Shown piece by piece: positions 16,550-25,108 of a stretch of DNA of 64,000 bases. The stretch is from Bacteroidales bacterium (GTDB lineage: Bacteria; Bacteroidota; Bacteroidia; Bacteroidales; UBA932): the NCBI GenBank assembly GCA_029098505.1, contig JAQXOE010000026.1, positions 1 through 64,000 on the forward strand, in the 5' to 3' direction. Position 1 is the stretch's first letter. Every line of letters starts with the position of its first letter. A model generated the notes under the pieces. That model did not search any database. It was given only the letters and a program-made list of their open reading frames with translations, and was not told the DNA's origin. A program made the translations under genes and the position numbers.

Positions 16550-18004
16550 TCAGATTTCCTTTATTTCCCTGATACCGTCACGGTCCAGCTCGATACGGAA
16601 ATGCTTTATATCCGTGGTATCATCGTGACTGCATTCCATAACGATGTTGATGTAGTACACTTTCTCCAGATCTACGCTGCAGAGTTTCCCGTTCCTGTCC
16701 AGAACGCGTGTCGGCATAGTGGGATTGTCCATATCCCAAAGGAAGGAGTGAATGTTCAGACGCATTATATCGTTTACACCGTCAAGCCTGTGTACGGTGA
16801 TTTCATCAAGCATTTTCCTGTCGATGTGGACGGATTTGCGGTAGAGCAATACGTGTTCGTCCTGAATGGATTCTTCCATTTCAATGGCATTGCTCTGGCG
16901 CCTTATGCCCTTTACTCTGTCGGGTACTTTGGACTCCGAGATGAAATCCACTCCCTCTTTCAGCCATCCTATGCTGATGTCCTTGTAGCGGATGCTGGCC
17001 TTGTTGTCGAAGAAGCGGCTTCCGACCTTGTGGGCGAAGTAGTACCTCATCAGCTCTTTTATCCTGTCCTTCAGCATATAGCTGATTATCAGGGCAATGA
17101 ACAGAGGCCAGGTGAGATTTCCGAAGTGCCTCTGGAATGCCCAGGCAACTACGGTGGCGAATACCATTGCCAATCCGGCGGCGACGCTGAACAGAAGTTG
17201 TTCAGCCACTACGCCGTCTTTTTTCTTGTCCGCCCTCAGGTACAATATTCCTTCTACATACTTTTTCAACATGCTTTGGCGGAAGAGATATCTCTTGTTT
17301 TCCTCCCTGTCGCTGCTCTCTACGAAGGGCATTTCCTTCTCGCGCCTGTACCCGTTGATGCTTGTAATGAGTTCCCTGAGCATAAGGGCTTCTTCATCAG
17401 CTTCCAGTTCTGTTTCAAGGCGTTCAAGCAGTTTCATTGCATTGCGGACAATTGTGTCGCAGATGAATTCGTCAGCGAATGAGTAAACCTTGTAGCCTTC
17501 CGGTTTTACCGTAGGTGCATTGATTATCGTCTTCAGTTTGTGGAAGGAGTCGAAGACGGTTTGGCTGTTTTTGGTAAACTGCTGCGTGAGTTCCTTGATT
17601 TCGCTGCCTTTGGTGCGGGAAAGTATGTGGGAGGTCTCATCCCTCAACGAACTCTTGATGATGGTGGCGAACAGCTTCATCTGATGCTCATATTCCCGGA
17701 AGCCGGACCTGCAAGGATTTGAGGCGTAGGAATTCATTGCTGCGCTGAGCCTGGAGAGTGGCTCGCTTTCTTCACCTGCGATATCCCTGAGGAGGAATCT
17801 TGGAGTTATGAGACGGATGTTGGACTTGACGTCCCTGTAGAAATGACTTTTTGGATAGCTGAACTTGTTGATGTCCAGACTCGAAGGCACAAATATCCAG
17901 GTGTAGACAGAAAAGTCGCTTTCCGGAAGCTTCCTTCTAGCTACGAATCCCATCTTGAATTCGATGGAATACTTGTCGTGGATTTTGGTCTTGAGGTCTA
18001 TCAT
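16550..18004 (-). CDS. Unknown conserved-looking protein with central membrane segments
   Basis: Encodes 484 residues; I do not recognise the family. The N-terminal 200 residues are soluble-looking and polar. About 200-260 is charged (LERLETELEADEEAL, RREKEMPF) and may be helical. Two hydrophobic segments lie near 270-290 (LLFSVAAGLAMVFATVVAWAF) and 295-310 (WPLFIALIISYML). The C-terminal 170 residues are again soluble, rich in beta-like stretches (IHSFLWDMDNPTMPTRVLDRNGKL). It is the last gene of the minus-strand block, 9 bases after the DASS carrier gene, so it is probably cotranscribed and may act with that carrier. No signal peptide. It ends 17 bases from the convergent tRNA-Arg. Confidence 0.7.
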   Translation of the reverse strand: MIDLKTKIHDKYSIEFKMGFVARRKLPESDFSVYTWIFVPSSLDINKFSYPKSHFYRDVKSNIRLITPRFLLRDIAGEESEPLSRLSAAMNSYASNPCRSGFREYEHQMKLFATIIKSSLRDETSHILSRTKGSEIKELTQQFTKNSQTVFDSFHKLKTIINAPTVKPEGYKVYSFADEFICDTIVRNAMKLLERLETELEADEEALMLRELITSINGYRREKEMPFVESSDREENKRYLFRQSMLKKYVEGILYLRADKKKDGVVAEQLLFSVAAGLAMVFATVVAWAFQRHFGNLTWPLFIALIISYMLKDRIKELMRYYFAHKVGSRFFDNKASIRYKDISIGWLKEGVDFISESKVPDRVKGIRRQSNAIEMEESIQDEHVLLYRKSVHIDRKMLDEITVHRLDGVNDIMRLNIHSFLWDMDNPTMPTRVLDRNGKLCSVDLEKVYYINIVMECSHDDTTDIKHFRIELDRDGIREIKEI

Positions 18005-18013
18005 TATGTTATA

Positions 18014-19633
18014 CTAGAATCCAGGTGTAATGCCAGTCCATTTGAAGAAGGTTGCGCCCCAGACCAATATGAGTATCCAGGAGATGGTCATCATCGTGAT
18101 ACCGAACTTGAATGCATCGGTCTGACTGTATTGGTTCGTGTTGTACAGCAGAGCTGCCGGCTTGCTGTTGAAAGGAAGCACGTACACGTGTTCGATGAGC
18201 ATTGCCACAGGGAGGGAGAGACTCATCAGCGGGAAGCCGAATCGTGCTTCAATTCCCAGTGCAATCGGTACGAATACCATTGTCCTGATGGTCTTGGACT
18301 GGAAGAGCAAGCCTGAATACATCATCAGGAAGGTGAGAATGACGTAGAGCACCCAGTATGGCGTGGCTTCGGTGATGCCCATTGCGTCGAAGGCTGCATT
18401 GACCATCGTGTTCGGCAGGTCGGTGGCATTGAGACCGGAACCGAGGGTGTATGCACCTGCCGAGAAGAGCATCAGATGCCAAGGAATGTCGACGTCGTTC
18501 CATTTGACGACACCCACTCCCGGAAGCAGGGCAATAATGGCTCCGAGCAATGCGACTATGGTCTCATCGAGATTGTGGAAGGTCCCTTTTGTCACCCACA
18601 GAACCAGAACGAGCACGAATATTCCGACTGCCTTGTACTCCTGGAAGGTCATTTTGCCCATCGCATCAAGCTCGGCCTTGAGCCTGTCGAGTCCACCCTC
18701 AATCTGGGGCACCTGTTCCTCCTTTTTCATAGGGAAGAATACATACATCCCCAGCAGCAGACCGATAATCAGTATAAGGAAGCTCATCGGGCCGCAGGCA
18801 ATCAGCCAGTCGGCATAACCGAAATCGCAGCTTCCGGCGAATCCCGCAATGAGTGAAATGGCGAGCAGGTGGGCCCCAGAACCTGTGTAGAAAGCATTGG
18901 CTCCAATGTTCACCTGGAAGAGATTCTGGATGACAAGATTCCTTCCGAAATTGTTCCTGTTGCCGTTGGAAGCGCCGTATATTGCGCAGACAACCATAAA
19001 GATAGGGAGCATTATGGTCGCCTTGACGGTGGTGGCGGAGATGAACATTGACAGGATAATATTGATGATGAGGAAGCTCCAGAGGACTCCCTTTGCCGTT
19101 TTTCCGAATTTGATGACGAAGCTGAGCGCCAGTCTCTTGGCGAATCTGGTCTTGACGAGCATACTGGCGAGGACGAAGCTCAATATGTTGAGCCACATCA
19201 CAGGGTGTCCCAGCTGCGCGAGCGCTTCTTTCTGTGTGGTCACTCCGAAGATTACAGTGCTGAGTATGACCAGAAGTGAGGTGAGGTAATTTGGAATTGC
19301 CTCGGTTATCCAAAGGATGAGGGAGCTGACAAAGATGGCCAGCATCGCGTAATTGGCTTTGGTGAATGCTTCTGGTCCGATTGTGTTCAGTCTCTTGACC
19401 GCAGTATCCGCCAACCCTTCAAGATTGAGATTGTCAATGAATCCTATGTGGCTAAAGTATATGGCGACGAAGGCAATGATTGCCAGCGGAATACCCAGCC
19501 TCGAAAGCCAGATTTCCACCGATGATTTCTGCATTTTGGGAAGCTTCTCGACTTTGTAGTTGCTCATATCGAGCGGGTCGAAGCCCTGGTTCTCACCGTT
19601 CAAGCTTTTGTTTTCGTCGTTCATAGGAGTCAT
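18014..19633 (-). CDS. SLC13/DASS-type anion:sodium symporter (candidate phosphate or dicarboxylate carrier)
   Basis: Encodes 539 residues from ATG 19633 (alternative ATG 19624). A polar N-terminus of about 50 residues precedes roughly 11 hydrophobic segments. DASS features are ILWITEAIPNYLTSLLVIL near 120 and the region MFISATTVKATIMLPIFM near 200, which resembles the clamshell SNT-type loop. A repeat near the end reads LLFQSKTIRTMVFVPIAL. The family moves di- and tricarboxylates, sulfate or phosphate with Na+; the yeast vacuolar and plant phosphate carriers Pho90/Pho91 belong here. The surrounding genes favour phosphate, but that is inference. It follows the CYTH gene by about 63 bases holding a hairpin. 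Confidence 0.82.
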   Translation of the reverse strand: MTPMNDENKSLNGENQGFDPLDMSNYKVEKLPKMQKSSVEIWLSRLGIPLAIIAFVAIYFSHIGFIDNLNLEGLADTAVKRLNTIGPEAFTKANYAMLAIFVSSLILWITEAIPNYLTSLLVILSTVIFGVTTQKEALAQLGHPVMWLNILSFVLASMLVKTRFAKRLALSFVIKFGKTAKGVLWSFLIINIILSMFISATTVKATIMLPIFMVVCAIYGASNGNRNNFGRNLVIQNLFQVNIGANAFYTGSGAHLLAISLIAGFAGSCDFGYADWLIACGPMSFLILIIGLLLGMYVFFPMKKEEQVPQIEGGLDRLKAELDAMGKMTFQEYKAVGIFVLVLVLWVTKGTFHNLDETIVALLGAIIALLPGVGVVKWNDVDIPWHLMLFSAGAYTLGSGLNATDLPNTMVNAAFDAMGITEATPYWVLYVILTFLMMYSGLLFQSKTIRTMVFVPIALGIEARFGFPLMSLSLPVAMLIEHVYVLPFNSKPAALLYNTNQYSQTDAFKFGITMMTISWILILVWGATFFKWTGITPGF

Positions 19634-19649
19634 TGTCTGTTTTATAAAT

Positions 19650-19680
19650 GGTGCAGGGAGCTTTGTGGGCTCCCCACACC
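19650..19680 (-). promoter_or_regulatory. Intercistronic hairpin between CYTH and DASS genes
   Basis: Core stem GGGAGC/GCTCCC (19656-19661 with 19669-19674) plus outer pairs of the flanking GGTG/CACC. No U-run follows on the minus strand, so it is not a classical terminator. It could block the ribosome or stabilise the carrier message. Confidence 0.45.
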
Positions 19681-19696
19681 GGTTCAAACTATGGTC

Positions 19697-20173
19697 TTAT
19701 TTCCAATTTTTGTATGGATTCTTCATAAGCATCGAATTGAAGTACTTCGGATCTCCGGTCACTTCTTTTCCGAGCCATTCAGGTTTGTCAAAGGCTTCGT
19801 TCTCGTCGGCGAGCTCGATTTCGGCCACTGTGAGTCCGTCGTTGTCGCCGTAGAACTCGTCCACTTCCCAGGTGTGAACGCCGTCAGTGTTCTTGACAAG
19901 ATATCTGGTCTTGTCAATCACTCCGGGCTCGGCGAGTTCGAGAAGTGCCTTGACTTCCTCTACTGGAATCTCCTTCTCCCACTCGAAGCGGGCTGCGCCG
20001 GAAGCATTGCCGATACCCTTGATGGTGATAAAACCTTTCTCTCCCTTTACGCGAATGCGTACGGTACGCTCAGGGACTGAACACAGATAACCCTGGGTAA
20101 TGCGTGTTGCCTTTACGGCCTCAGCCTTGAATTCTCCTTTGACGAGAAATTTCTTTTCGATTTCCTGTGCCAT
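19697..20173 (-). CDS. CYTH-domain (triphosphate tunnel) protein
   Basis: Encodes 158 residues from ATG 20173. The CYTH signature EIEKKFLV (ExExK type) is at the N-terminus. It is followed by TVRIRVKG, KGFITIKG, RFEWEKEIP, KTRYLV and WEVDEFYGDNDGLTVAEIEL, which supply the Arg/Lys/Glu residues lining the eight-strand tunnel. Members bind triphosphate groups with Mg2+ or Mn2+ and act as inorganic triphosphatases, thiamine triphosphatases or adenylate cyclases; this short bacterial form most often has tripolyphosphatase activity. No C-terminal CHAD domain. It starts 4 bases after the stop of a second protein of apparently similar fold, and is followed by the DASS carrier. Confidence 0.93.
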   Translation of the reverse strand: MAQEIEKKFLVKGEFKAEAVKATRITQGYLCSVPERTVRIRVKGEKGFITIKGIGNASGAARFEWEKEIPVEEVKALLELAEPGVIDKTRYLVKNTDGVHTWEVDEFYGDNDGLTVAEIELADENEAFDKPEWLGKEVTGDPKYFNSMLMKNPYKNWK

Positions 20174-20177
20174 ATCC

Positions 20178-20822
20178 CTATTCGTTTGCAAGTGCTTTGT
20201 CTGACATACCGATCACACGCTTGATTGCCTGAAGGTAGTTGATGTTCTCCACTCCTTCGAGACCGCAGTCTGAGATGGTCTTCTTGATGTCTTCGATTTC
20301 CGTGGATTCGGAGTTGATGGTGACAACCTTGGCGCCGTTGATGAGTACATTGCCGACCTCGCAGATTGTGTTGTTGACCATATAGCCGAAGCGCTGCTTG
20401 TGAACCCGTACCGCTGCCAGATCCGGATTGGCCTTGACCATTGCAATGAATTCCTCAAAGGTGTAGCTGTCCTTGTCAAGGGCAGGCATTTCCACCATAA
20501 ATGCTGGGAAGACTTCCTTCTCGAGAACCTCTTTGCTGATAGGGAATTCTCCCTTCATCAGCGGATTCCACTGCTCGAGTCCGTCAACTGTCTGGACATA
20601 GGTCTTGATGTCCATCTTGCCGTTGCGGATCTTGGTGTTGTTTATGTCGTTCCTGTTTGAAATGATGTAGATTTCGTCGCTTTCACGTTCCCAGACTTTT
20701 TCCGGAACAGGAACCGAGAGACGAGCCATACGGGCTGCAGCTGCACTGAAGTCCTGGCCGAATGAGCGGAACTCGAAACGCGGTTTCGAGATTTCGCCGA
20801 TTTTCAATTCTTCTTTTGCCAT
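20178..20822 (-). CDS. Divergent CYTH-like protein
   Basis: Encodes 214 residues. Not a textbook family match, but it shows the CYTH strand pattern: FEFRSFG at 16-22 in the place of the first tunnel strand, EIYIISNRN near 50, NTKIRNGKMDIKTYV near 62-76 (compare RIR...ITIKG), then RVHKQRFGYMVNNTICEV and INGAKVVTINSES (about 143-174) in the place of the KTRY...WEVD...EIE strands. I infer a triphosphate-tunnel fold with altered first-strand residues. It sits 4 bases before the canonical CYTH gene, so the two could form a heteromer or act in sequence. Catalytic competence is uncertain. Confidence 0.6.
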   Translation of the reverse strand: MAKEELKIGEISKPRFEFRSFGQDFSAAAARMARLSVPVPEKVWERESDEIYIISNRNDINNTKIRNGKMDIKTYVQTVDGLEQWNPLMKGEFPISKEVLEKEVFPAFMVEMPALDKDSYTFEEFIAMVKANPDLAAVRVHKQRFGYMVNNTICEVGNVLINGAKVVTINSESTEIEDIKKTISDCGLEGVENINYLQAIKRVIGMSDKALANE

Positions 20823-20868
20823 TACAAGTATTTGATTTATATATGATTGTCCTGAATATGTCTGTCAA

Positions 20869-21693
20869 TTACTGAACTACGGTAGGGTCCTCAGTGCCGC
20901 TTGATGCGTTGAGGCTGCCGATTGAATGTTCCGCTGTAATCATAAACTTTCCTGTACCGTCAGGTATGCGGCTCCAGGAACCTGAGTTGTTTGAAAGGCC
21001 CTGGTTGCCCCAGGCGTTGCCCTTTTCACCTCTCTGGAATCTGTCGATTTCCTTGCCGTTAGGGTCATTGAGCTGGATGAGAACGGATTTCTTTGCAGAG
21101 AAACCTGATGAGAAACCTCTTTCGGTTGTTCCCTTTGCTCCAACGATTGCGAATACTCCGTGTGCAGGAATAACCTCACCCTTGATACCGGTCCAGGAGA
21201 GTTCCTCGTCCTTCAGGATGGTAACACCTTCGAGGCTGACTTCGAAGTCGGTTCCGTTGTACAGCTCGATGGCTTTCTCGTTGTCGGCACCGGCACCGTA
21301 GAGTTCGTTGAGCTTCACCTTGCTCCAGTCTGTTGCAGGATTGCCGACCTTGTAGTTCTTTTCCGCCGATTTGGTTTCGAAGCCTGCGCTGTTCTTTACG
21401 GTTACCACTACGGTCACCTCGGTCTTGTCAGCAAGCTTTGGAATGACGCCTGTGCAGGTCATTCCGGAAACCGTCATCGCTACTACATTGCCGTTGTAGC
21501 TAAGTTCGGCTGATGTAATATCCTGGAGTCCACTGCACTTTGCAGTGACTGTGACTTCATCGTTTGAGGTTGGTGCCTCGGGGTTGATGGAGACGCTTTC
21601 GATATTGGTAGGTCCCTCATACATTTCATCCTTCACGCAAGACGAGAGCACAAACGGAAGGACAATTGCCATAAGTGAAAATATCTTTTTCAT
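20869..21693 (-). CDS. Lipoprotein with Ig-like and lamin-tail domains
   Basis: Encodes 274 residues. MKKIFSLMAIVLPFVLSSC is a lipoprotein signal with Cys19. Residues of about 30-115 form an Ig-like beta domain (SINPEAPTSNDEVTVTAKCSG). From about 125 there is a lamin-tail-like domain (VKLNELYGAGADNEKAIELYNGTDFEVSLEGVTI, then VIPAHGVFAIVGA), a fold used for binding in secreted bacterial proteins. The tail is low complexity. An outer-membrane or surface anchor is likely. It begins 12 bases after the porin stop, which suggests that it works with that porin, perhaps as a surface substrate binder. Its function is unknown. Confidence 0.78.
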   Translation of the reverse strand: MKKIFSLMAIVLPFVLSSCVKDEMYEGPTNIESVSINPEAPTSNDEVTVTAKCSGLQDITSAELSYNGNVVAMTVSGMTCTGVIPKLADKTEVTVVVTVKNSAGFETKSAEKNYKVGNPATDWSKVKLNELYGAGADNEKAIELYNGTDFEVSLEGVTILKDEELSWTGIKGEVIPAHGVFAIVGAKGTTERGFSSGFSAKKSVLIQLNDPNGKEIDRFQRGEKGNAWGNQGLSNNSGSWSRIPDGTGKFMITAEHSIGSLNASSGTEDPTVVQ

Positions 21694-21705
21694 TGTCGTT
21701 CGGAA

Positions 21706-23085
21706 TTAGAAGTTGATCTCAAAACGTACTGCGAGCATTTGGTAGTCAACACCGGCCTCGCCGTTCTCGGCGGCAATCTTCTTGTAATCTGATGTCGGGT
21801 TGCCTTTCGAGTCATAGCCTACGAGGAACTTGTTGCCCTTGCCGTTGGCGTATCTGTCGTTGTTGTTGTACTGGTAGTTCACTACGAACTTCACATTGTT
21901 GTTGATGTAATAGTTGATTCCGAGTGCATAGGCCTCAGCTGAACCTGCCATAAGTGCAGGGGCGTTGAAATCAATGTATTCGTAGCGGGCACAGAGCTCG
22001 ATGTCACCCCATTCGCGGCCTCTTGAGACTCTTGTGAACTTTGCTCCGTTGCTGTCATATCTCTGACGGCCTCCGAAAAGGAGGTAACCTGCCTGGGCGT
22101 ACCATCCCCAGAGGTGGTTCGGAGTGCTGGATGTGGTCACGAAATTGTCATCAGCAATATAAGCTCCCTCGAAACGGAGTCCCTTGTAGTAGCCTGCAAG
22201 CTCTGCGGTGTAGAGGAGGTCGTGGTCAACGTCGGCGATTTCACCGGTGTCAATGTATTTCTTCCTGTTGATCGAGTTAGAGTTTCTGGTGCTGAACCTT
22301 ACGTAGTTACCTGGAGAAAGGCTCATCTGCTCGTCATCGATGTTTGGCTGGCGGTATGAGAGCGCTCCTGCAAGGTGGAGCCCCCAGTTCTCGTTGTTAT
22401 AACCCGGCATAACGACGAACTTTCCTGTGTATGAAAGTCCCTGGCTCTTGCCGAAGTCCTTGTTCGCATCTTCAACGAAGGTTCTTGTTTCAAGATTGTC
22501 AATGGTCTGTCCGAATACGCCTCCGGAGAGCCAAAGCCAGTTCTTTGCCCACTTGATGTTGGCTCCGATGTGGCGTGAAGGCGCAAGTGCCTGTGTAACC
22601 ATAGGGCGCTCCATAAACTGGAGATAACGGGAAGAATTGTTTCTCTGGATAGAGAAGAACTCCTTGAAGTTACCGATCTGGATTTGAGTATTGCGGATAC
22701 CGTCGTATCTGATGATGGCGTCCTTGAGCTCGAACACGCCGTTCGCCATATCCATATCGATTTCACCGTACCAGTCCTTGGTAATCTGGCTCTTTACAGC
22801 GAAGCGTGCGCGTCTGATCGAGAGGCCGTTGCCAATAGGGTCGAAATCTTCGTTCTCGCCAAAGAAAGCGGCTCCGTCAGCCTGAACACGCATATCAAGC
22901 CATACTTTGAAGCCCGAGTCGTTTGTTGACCTGTGCACAAGGATACCGTCCTGATTCTCGGTTACGAGAGGCTCTGCGGACACCTTCACACCATACTGGT
23001 TGTACTGAACTTCCTGGGCAGCCGTGTTCTGGGCAAATGCCGCAAACGAACAGAGGACTGCAAGAGCAATCAATGATCTTTTCAT
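21706..23085 (-). CDS. OprO/OprP-type phosphate-selective porin
   Basis: Encodes 459 residues with signal peptide MKRSLIALAVLCSFAAFA. The mature protein has the porin O/P pattern: DSGFKVWLDMRVQADGAAFFG, then SIRRARFAVKSQITKDWYGEIDMDMANG and LKDAIIRYDGIRNTQIQIGNFKEFFSIQRNNSSRYLQFMERPMV, and alternating beta strands to the C-terminal RFEINF with a terminal Phe. OprP and OprO of Pseudomonas conduct phosphate and pyrophosphate/polyphosphate. Many Bacteroidota paralogues are less well defined. No -7 box is visible in the 36 bases upstream, so it is either cotranscribed with the membrane LuxR gene or needs an activator. Confidence 0.9.
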   Translation of the reverse strand: MKRSLIALAVLCSFAAFAQNTAAQEVQYNQYGVKVSAEPLVTENQDGILVHRSTNDSGFKVWLDMRVQADGAAFFGENEDFDPIGNGLSIRRARFAVKSQITKDWYGEIDMDMANGVFELKDAIIRYDGIRNTQIQIGNFKEFFSIQRNNSSRYLQFMERPMVTQALAPSRHIGANIKWAKNWLWLSGGVFGQTIDNLETRTFVEDANKDFGKSQGLSYTGKFVVMPGYNNENWGLHLAGALSYRQPNIDDEQMSLSPGNYVRFSTRNSNSINRKKYIDTGEIADVDHDLLYTAELAGYYKGLRFEGAYIADDNFVTTSSTPNHLWGWYAQAGYLLFGGRQRYDSNGAKFTRVSRGREWGDIELCARYEYIDFNAPALMAGSAEAYALGINYYINNNVKFVVNYQYNNNDRYANGKGNKFLVGYDSKGNPTSDYKKIAAENGEAGVDYQMLAVRFEINF

Positions 23086-23114
23086 TTCAGTTGTGTGTTT
23101 AGTGTTGTTAAAAT

Positions 23115-23132
23115 ATGTTGTTTATATTGTTT
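23115..23132 (-). repeat. Tandem 9-base repeat between LuxR-like gene and porin gene
   Basis: Two adjacent copies, ATGTTGTTT (23115-23123) and ATATTGTTT (23124-23132), span the stop of the LuxR-like gene and the gap before the porin. More AACAA-like words (minus strand) follow up to 23100. It could be an operator, or just AT-rich sequence. Confidence 0.3.
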
Positions 23133-24441
23133 TTATGAAGTCGGTGAGTTTGGTCTGTCTGTCCAGACCGAACTTCTGCCTCAATCTGTGTCTTTCAACT
23201 TCCACGCTTTTCGGTGAAATGTTGAGCACCGTCGCAATGTACTTGGTAGGGAACTCAAGCCTCAGTAGCGCAGCGAGTTTGCATTCCTGCTGGGAAATCT
23301 GCGGATACTTGGATTTCAGCCTGATGCTGAAGTCCTTGTGCAGTTCCTCCACTTTGTTGTTGATCTCATTTCTTTCATCCGAAAAATTCAATCTCAATGC
23401 TATCTTGGACAAGCTTTCGTGAAGAATGGCGTCTTTTGCATTGATATCGGGACTGTTCTTTGCCTGTTGAATGCTGTTGTACAGTTCCTGCATGAATTCT
23501 CTCTGTCCTGTAAGCTTTTCCGTCACGTCCCTCAGCTCGTCTCTGCGCAAATCAAGAAGATTAATGAGGTTTTCCTTCTCCTTGCTGATGATGTCGATTT
23601 CAATCTCGTGGAGCTTCCGCCTCTCCTCATTGACCTCCTCCTCGATGACCCTCGCGTAATCGCCTCTTCTTTTGGCGGTTCTGCGAATTTTCGCATTCTG
23701 TTGCAGCATCAGGGGAATGCAATAGGCTATGACAATGAAAATCGTCGCCTCCGTGAATCCGGAATGCACCACCATCGTCGACATACAAAACGCAATCGCC
23801 GGCAGTACGATGATGTTCAATGCCAATTCCACCGCCTTCTTCCCGAAATTCGTCGGCTCGTGGTTGAACGCTTCGTTCATCACCGTCCCACCGAGGAGCA
23901 ATGCAGACGGAGACGCTATGACGGGCATAAGTGCCATCAGTGCTGCAGTTGCGCTGATTGCCGGCAATCCCAATGAAATGGCATTTCTCCGTTGCGGAAA
24001 ACAGGCAATAACCTGGATTGCCAAAGCAGTTCCGAGCAACGCCGTAACCGGCCATCCCGTGGACGGATTTGTTAGATATGCGCCGAAAAAGCGGAGATTG
24101 GCGGCGCTTGCGATTACCATCAGTATGGTTGCAATGATGCCTGCTATCCACTTTTCCTTCACCTTCAGGAGCAAATGGGTGCTCCTCCGCGCAAAAACGA
24201 GCCTCTCCAGCCATTCAAAGGCAATGGTCAGAATGGCGACTGCCAATGCTCCGATGCACCAGAATGCCAGATGGACTCCGAAAATGTCCGTTCTGCCGTC
24301 CGCTCCCGCAATGGATGCCGCCAGAATCAGCGTGGCCGAGACTCGCCAGCCGAGGGTGAGACAACCGAGGAATAGTACGGCAGCAATGCCAGAGGCGATA
24401 AGGAGTGCGCTCCCGTTCAAAGACTGAAGTGATTCGAACAT
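23122..24441 (-). CDS. Polytopic membrane protein with C-terminal LuxR-type HTH
   Basis: Encodes 439 residues. Residues of about 10-240 contain around seven or eight hydrophobic segments. About 245-330 is a long charged helix likely to form a coiled coil (EEEVNEERRKLHEIEIDIISKEKEN, LRRDELRDVTEKL). The C-terminus from about 375 is a LuxR/GerE HTH (LAALLRLEFPTKYIATVLNISPKSVEVERHRLRQKFGL). So the DNA-binding domain is tethered to the inner membrane. Bacteroidota have LuxR proteins with one TM and TPR repeats; a polytopic sensor half is less usual. It lies 16 bases after the PhoU-like gene and just before the porin, and is the obvious local regulator. Confidence 0.85.
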   Translation of the reverse strand: MFESLQSLNGSALLIASGIAAVLFLGCLTLGWRVSATLILAASIAGADGRTDIFGVHLAFWCIGALAVAILTIAFEWLERLVFARRSTHLLLKVKEKWIAGIIATILMVIASAANLRFFGAYLTNPSTGWPVTALLGTALAIQVIACFPQRRNAISLGLPAISATAALMALMPVIASPSALLLGGTVMNEAFNHEPTNFGKKAVELALNIIVLPAIAFCMSTMVVHSGFTEATIFIVIAYCIPLMLQQNAKIRRTAKRRGDYARVIEEEVNEERRKLHEIEIDIISKEKENLINLLDLRRDELRDVTEKLTGQREFMQELYNSIQQAKNSPDINAKDAILHESLSKIALRLNFSDERNEINNKVEELHKDFSIRLKSKYPQISQQECKLAALLRLEFPTKYIATVLNISPKSVEVERHRLRQKFGLDRQTKLTDFIKTI

Positions 24442-24457
24442 AATCCGATACTTTATG

Positions 24458-25102
24458 TCAATACCGCCTTACAGACATTATGGACAGGTGGTCCGCCATT
24501 TTCATAGCTGCCGATGACAAATCCTCAATATGAAGCGCGAAATATCGCAGATGGAACTTTTCACTCAGCTTCAGGTTCTCCATCTCCTGAAATACCTTGC
24601 GTTTCAGTTCCTTGGATTGTCTGTTGGCCTCCCTCTGATAGAAATACACCCTGTGAACGGTATCCTGAACTTCATCCGCCGACCTGAATATCGCACGGGC
24701 AGCAGGTATGGCATAAGATGCAGCCTTGACGGAAAGTTCAAGAAGTTTAAGATAATCCGTCCTGAGTTCAACTGGGATGTAGGGCTTCTCAACTTCAAAC
24801 TGGAACATATCATTGCTCAGTGTGTAGATGATGTTGTTCAGCCTTTCCAGCAGTTTGAGAATGTCCCCGCTCAAGCCCGACATTGCAGGTTGGCTATAAA
24901 TGCTGGTTTCAATCTGCCGTCTGAGATTGTTCGAGTCTTCGTCAAGTGTGGTAATTGACTTGAGGGACGAAAGGAATCTTCCTTCATCGTGATACAGATA
25001 GCTTTTAACGCCTTCTTCAAAGACCAGCAAAGACTGGTCCGCTATTTCAAAGAACTTGTCAAGATCCGCTATTGTTCTTCTGGTTCTTCTCCTGAATAAC
25101 AT
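24458..25102 (-). CDS. DUF47/PhoU-like protein
   Basis: Encodes 214 residues from ATG 25102. The upstream extension would need TTG inside the -7 box. All-helical sequence with DUF47 features: LDKFFEIADQSLLVFEEGVKSYL, SLKSITTLDEDSNNLRRQIETSIY (the E/D-xx-R pattern of PhoU metal-binding bundles) and LLERLNNIIYTLSNDM. DUF47 proteins resemble PhoU and normally sit beside a PiT phosphate transporter whose activity they control. No PiT gene is adjacent here; the carrier in this block is of DASS type. It is the first gene of the block and is probably cotranscribed with the membrane LuxR gene. Confidence 0.88.
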   Translation of the reverse strand: MLFRRRTRRTIADLDKFFEIADQSLLVFEEGVKSYLYHDEGRFLSSLKSITTLDEDSNNLRRQIETSIYSQPAMSGLSGDILKLLERLNNIIYTLSNDMFQFEVEKPYIPVELRTDYLKLLELSVKAASYAIPAARAIFRSADEVQDTVHRVYFYQREANRQSKELKRKVFQEMENLKLSEKFHLRYFALHIEDLSSAAMKMADHLSIMSVRRY

Positions 25103-25108
25103 AGTACG

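Noticed and set aside
16451..17482. Plus-strand frame of 343 codons opposite the unknown membrane protein gene
   Set aside because: It begins inside the tRNA-Arg promoter and runs through the tRNA itself. The minus-strand frame is longer, has normal codon use and membrane segments, and fits the operon.
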